Origin: Catellicoccus marimammalium
GTDB lineage: Bacteria > Bacillota > Bacilli > Lactobacillales > Catellicoccaceae
Assembly: GCF_965139335.1 (NCBI RefSeq)
Contig: NZ_CBCSEL010000005.1
Length of the DNA: 64,000 nucleotides
Strand: one strand, 5' to 3'
Below the pieces are notes generated by a model. The model ran no database searches. It saw nothing but the letters and a program-made list of their open reading frames with translations, and had not been told where the DNA came from. A program made the translations under genes and the position numbers. Of the stretch, positions 61,364 through 64,000 are shown in pieces (within the stretch, counting starts at the first letter, position 1; each line of letters starts with the position of its first letter).

Positions 61364-61663
61364 ATGAACAACACAACGAATTATGAAATTTTATACATCA
61401 TTCGTCCAAACATTGATGAAGAAGCAAAAACTGCTTTAGTAGAACGTTTTGACAACATCTTAAAAGAAAACGGAGCAAACGTTGAAGAATCAAAAGATTG
61501 GGAAAAACGTCGTTTAGCATACGAAATCGGTGGATTCCGTGAAGGTTTATACCACATCGTTAACGTTTCTGCATCAAACGCAGACGCAATCAACGAATTT
61601 GATCGTTTAGCTAAAATCAATGATGACATTTTACGTCATATGATCGTTAAAAAAGAAGCTTAA
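61364..61663 (+). CDS. rpsF: 30S ribosomal protein S6
   Basis: 99 residues from the ATG at 61364, preceded by GAGGAGG; the frame extends 51 bases upstream into the leader hairpin and is not coding there. YEILYIIRPNIDEEAK and the RRLAYEIGGFREGLYHIVN block are canonical. It binds 16S rRNA as a dimer with S18. Confidence 0.98.
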   Translation: MNNTTNYEILYIIRPNIDEEAKTALVERFDNILKENGANVEESKDWEKRRLAYEIGGFREGLYHIVNVSASNADAINEFDRLAKINDDILRHMIVKKEA

Positions 61664-61697
61664 TGAATTTTCGACATAATTGAAAGGAGAAACAATT

Positions 61698-62225
61698 ATG
61701 ATTAATACGGTCACTTTAATCGGTCGTCTAACAAAAGATCCAGAATTACGTCAAACTGCAGGTAATACTCCTGTATTATCTTTCACTTTAGCAGTAAATC
61801 GTAACTTCAAAAATCAAGAAGGAAATATTGAAGCAGATTTCATCAATTGCGTTATTTGGCGTAAACCTGCGGAAATCTTAGCTCAATACACACGTAAAGG
61901 TTCACAAATTGCCGTACGTGGTCGCTTACAAACTCGTTCTTACGATGATAAAACAGGACATCGTGTTTATGTAACTGAAGTTGTTTGTGATGATTTCCAA
62001 TTATTAGATCGTCCACGTCAGGATCAAGGAATGAATAACTCAATGATGGGTGGTCAATCTTTTGACTCTGGTATGAACTCAATGGATAGCAATCCATATA
62101 GTGCACCGGTTTCTTCTTTCCAACCAACACCTACGAACGATAGCATGAATCAAAATCATTCAATGCCAATGGATTCAGGTTTTTCAAACACTGGAGACAT
62201 CGTAGATGAAGACTTACCATTTTAA
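61698..62225 (+). CDS. ssb: Single-stranded DNA-binding protein
   Basis: 175 residues from the ATG at 61698 (AAAGGAG before). OB fold at the N-terminus (VTLIGRLTKDPELRQT; FTLAVNRNF; DFINCVIWRKPAEILAQY), a flexible Met/Asn/Ser-rich linker, and the acidic tip DEDLPF that recruits repair proteins. It lies between rpsF and rpsR as usual. Confidence 0.98.
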   Translation: MINTVTLIGRLTKDPELRQTAGNTPVLSFTLAVNRNFKNQEGNIEADFINCVIWRKPAEILAQYTRKGSQIAVRGRLQTRSYDDKTGHRVYVTEVVCDDFQLLDRPRQDQGMNNSMMGGQSFDSGMNSMDSNPYSAPVSSFQPTPTNDSMNQNHSMPMDSGFSNTGDIVDEDLPF

Positions 62226-62244
62226 AATATAGGAGGGGAACACT

Positions 62245-62484
62245 ATGGCACAACAACGCAGAGGTGGACGTCGTCGTCGTAAAGTTTGCTACTTCACTGC
62301 AAACCACATCGAAGAAATCGACTACAAAGACGTTGAATTATTGAAAAAATTTATCTCAGAACGTGGTAAAATCTTACCTCGTCGTGTAACTGGTACATGC
62401 GCTAAATATCAACGTAAATTAACTACAGCGATTAAACGCGCTCGTGTAATGGGATTATTACCATTCGTAGCAGACGAAGATTAA
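62245..62484 (+). CDS. rpsR: 30S ribosomal protein S18
   Basis: 79 residues. RRKVCYFTANHIEEIDYKDVELLKKFISERGKILPRRVTGTC is cut short here as RRKVCYF, DYKDVELLKKF and KILPRRVTG, all canonical. AGGAGGGG precedes the ATG. Confidence 0.98.
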   Translation: MAQQRRGGRRRRKVCYFTANHIEEIDYKDVELLKKFISERGKILPRRVTGTCAKYQRKLTTAIKRARVMGLLPFVADED

Positions 62485-62493
62485 TTTTTATAA

Positions 62494-62526
62494 AAGTAAG
62501 ATCGGAAGTAATTCCGGTCTTTTTAT
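62494..62526 (+). terminator. Terminator of rpsF-ssb-rpsR
   Basis: 10-bp stem AAGATCGGAA / TTCCGGTCTT (one T-G pair), 4-base loop, T-run. Confidence 0.85.
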
Positions 62527-62588
62527 TTTGCCTAATATAGAGTAAAATAGTAACAATATATAAAAAACTATAGGAGGCGCAACAAAAT

Positions 62589-63719
62589 ATGACCAATTGG
62601 GATACAAAATTTGCTAAAAAAGGATACACCTTTGATGATGTATTATTAATTCCTGCTGAAAGCCACGTTTTACCAAATGAAGTGAATATGCAGGTAGAAT
62701 TATCAGAAAAAGTAAAATTAAATATTCCATTCATTAGTGCAGGGATGGATACTGTAACCGAAAACCAAATGGCAATTGCTATGGCTAATGCTGGAGGTTT
62801 AGGAGTTATCCATAAAAATATGAGCATTGAACAACAAGCACAAGAAGTACAAAAAGTGAAGACTTGGGATACGATTGAAGAAAATGCAGCATTAGATGAA
62901 AATGGACGTCTATTAGTTGCTGCGGCTGTAGGAGTAACGAGTGATACTTTTGAACGTGTTACTGCATTAATTGAAGCTGGAGCAGATGCAATTGTAATTG
63001 ATACTGCTCATGGTCACAGTGCAGGAGTAATTCGCAAAATTAAAGAAATCAGACAAGAATTTAAAGACATTACTTTAATTGCAGGTAATGTTGCGACAAG
63101 TGAAGGAACAAAAGCTTTATATGAAGTTGGAGTAGATGTTGTCAAAGTAGGAATTGGACCTGGATCAATTTGTACTACTCGTGTAGTTGCAGGAGTTGGA
63201 GTACCACAATTAACAGCAATTTATGACGCAGCTACAGTTGCTAGAGAATATAATAAGCCAATTATTGCTGATGGTGGAATTAAATTATCTGGTGACGTAG
63301 TAAAAGCACTGGCAGCAGGTGGTCATGTAGTTATGTTAGGATCTATGTTAGCAGGAACTACAGAAGCTCCTGGAGAAATTGAAGAAGTGGATGGTTGCCT
63401 TTATAAACAATATCGTGGAATGGGTTCATTAGCTGCAATGGAAAAAGGATCAAGTGATCGTTATTTCCAAGGTGGAGTGAATGAAGCCAATAAATTAGTA
63501 CCCGAAGGAATTGAAGGAAAATTAAAATATAAAGGTGATGTTTCTTCTATTTTATTCCAATTAATTGGTGGGTTACGTGCAGGTATGGGATACGTAGGAG
63601 CTGAAAACTTGCTTCAATTAAGAGAAAATGCTCAATTTGTTGTTATGACTGGAGCTGGATTAAAAGAAAGTCATCCCCATGATATTCTAATGGTGAAAGA
63701 AGCGCCGAATTATAAATAA
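62589..63719 (+). CDS. guaB: IMP dehydrogenase lacking the CBS (Bateman) module
   Basis: 376 residues, whereas typical bacterial GuaB has about 490. The barrel is complete: TFDDVLLIPAESHVLP, FISAGMDTVTE, catalytic Cys195 in GIGPGSICTTRVVAGVGVPQ, and the flap GMGSLAAMEKGSSDRYFQ with Arg-Tyr. At residues 91-104 (KTWDTIEENAALDE) a 14-residue linker stands where two CBS domains normally sit. These motifs identify IMP dehydrogenase, not the similarly sized GMP reductase. It makes XMP for GTP synthesis. Loss of the CBS pair should remove allosteric control by ATP, GTP and (p)ppGpp. Confidence 0.95.
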   Translation: MTNWDTKFAKKGYTFDDVLLIPAESHVLPNEVNMQVELSEKVKLNIPFISAGMDTVTENQMAIAMANAGGLGVIHKNMSIEQQAQEVQKVKTWDTIEENAALDENGRLLVAAAVGVTSDTFERVTALIEAGADAIVIDTAHGHSAGVIRKIKEIRQEFKDITLIAGNVATSEGTKALYEVGVDVVKVGIGPGSICTTRVVAGVGVPQLTAIYDAATVAREYNKPIIADGGIKLSGDVVKALAAGGHVVMLGSMLAGTTEAPGEIEEVDGCLYKQYRGMGSLAAMEKGSSDRYFQGGVNEANKLVPEGIEGKLKYKGDVSSILFQLIGGLRAGMGYVGAENLLQLRENAQFVVMTGAGLKESHPHDILMVKEAPNYK

Positions 63720-63721
63720 TT

Positions 63722-63776
63722 TCTATGGAGACAAGAGCGATTTTGAGAAAAATAACTCTTTTCTCCATTTTTTTTG
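63722..63776 (+). terminator. Terminator of guaB
   Basis: Nested stem ATGGAGA / TCTCCAT (63725-63731 with 63762-63768) and AAGAG / CTCTT, then T8. Confidence 0.82.
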
Positions 63777-63795
63777 ATTTTTTTGAAAAAAAGTA

Positions 63796-63824
63796 TTGAC
63801 GCAATAATAAAGAATTGATAATAT
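63796..63824 (+). promoter_or_regulatory. Tandem promoter P1 (rRNA-operon type)
   Basis: -35 TTGACG (63796-63801), 17 bp, -10 TAATAT (63819-63824). It is the first of at least three promoters in a row with no gene between them. Confidence 0.72.
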
Positions 63825-63889
63825 ATAGACATCGCCAAGGCGATAAGATTTATTTGAAAAAATTCAAATAAAAATAACAAAAAAAGTTG

Positions 63890-63918
63890 TTGACAAGAAA
63901 AATAACTCTTGTTATTAT
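63890..63918 (+). promoter_or_regulatory. Tandem promoter P2 (rRNA-operon type)
   Basis: -35 TTGACA (63890-63895), 17 bp, -10 TATTAT (63913-63918), preceded by AAAAAGTTG. The block AAAAAGTTGTTGACAAGA is repeated at P3. Confidence 0.8.
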
Positions 63919-63976
63919 ATAGAAGTCGACAACGACAGCAACAAAAAACTTTCAAAAAATAATTTGAAAAAAGTTG

Positions 63977-64000
63977 TTGACAAGAGTTTGCGAGTTTGAT
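63977..64000 (+). promoter_or_regulatory. Tandem promoter P3 (-35 only; cut by window end)
   Basis: -35 TTGACA (63977-63982), in the same AAAAAGTTGTTGACAAGA block as P2. The -10 would fall at the window end or just beyond. Confidence 0.65.

Noticed and set aside
62589..63719. GMP reductase (guaC), suggested by the short length
   Set aside because: The loop GSICTTRVVAGVGVPQ and the flap SSDRYFQ are those of IMP dehydrogenase; GMP reductases have different sequences in both places.

Overview
The window is about 64 kb of AT-rich chromosome around the replication origin of a low-GC Gram-positive bacterium. Several features point to Lactobacillales, most likely an enterococcus-like lineage: the origin order rpmH-dnaA-dnaN-yaaA-recF-gyrB-gyrA, an SMK-box (SAM-III) riboswitch before metK, a mannose PTS run by sigma-54 and a ManR/LevR activator, and ecfA1-ecfA2-ecfT-truA. 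The species cannot be fixed from sequence reading alone.

Layout. 1-5.2 kb is accessory: the 3' end of a C5 DNA methyltransferase convergent with an McrB-like AAA+ gene, an AIM24-family protein with a frameshifted tail, and a MerR-controlled pair (DJ-1/PfpI and an NAD(P)-binding protein) with a 19-bp-spacer promoter. 5.2-15.3 kb holds rpsI, rplM, truA, ecfT, ecfA2 and ecfA1, which usually adjoin. Here about 6 kb is inserted between truA and rplM: an epimerase-like gene, an array of duplicated small membrane-protein genes (7.5-9.6 kb), and a ribose operon rbsK-rbsD-rbsU. 15.3-17.9 kb is an unusual operon of manO, chorismate mutase, a membrane protein, a DsrE-like protein and a TauE-type exporter. 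18-24.3 kb is the mannose PTS (separate IIB, IIAB, IIC, IID) behind a near-perfect sigma-54 promoter, with its activator upstream. 25.3-31.6 kb is a nucleoside operon (cdd, BmpA lipoprotein, ABC transporter) with a palindromic operator and an adjacent LacI-type regulator. 31.8-40.6 kb carries an ABC-F protein with a leader terminator, a GntP permease, PAP2-ytqA-mnmM, an MFS exporter, metK and a DUF1129 protein.

40.6-49.3 kb is the left origin arm, all on the minus strand: ychF, a DUF951 gene, parB, parA, rsmG, a perfect parS, mnmG, mnmE, yidC, rnpA, rpmH. The jag/khpB gene usually found between yidC and mnmE is absent. 49.3-51.35 kb is a bipartite oriC flanking dnaA, with many DnaA boxes. Genes to the right run on the plus strand, away from the origin: dnaN, yaaA, recF, gyrB, gyrA, purA, purB, rpsF-ssb-rpsR, and a guaB that lacks the CBS module. 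The window ends in tandem strong promoters that look like the front of an rRNA operon.

No tRNA, complete rRNA, insertion sequence, prophage or CRISPR array was seen. The best candidates for something undescribed are the small membrane-protein array, the methyltransferase/McrB pair without McrC, two genes whose Shine-Dalgarno is separated from the start codon by a hairpin, and a repeated element within oriC.
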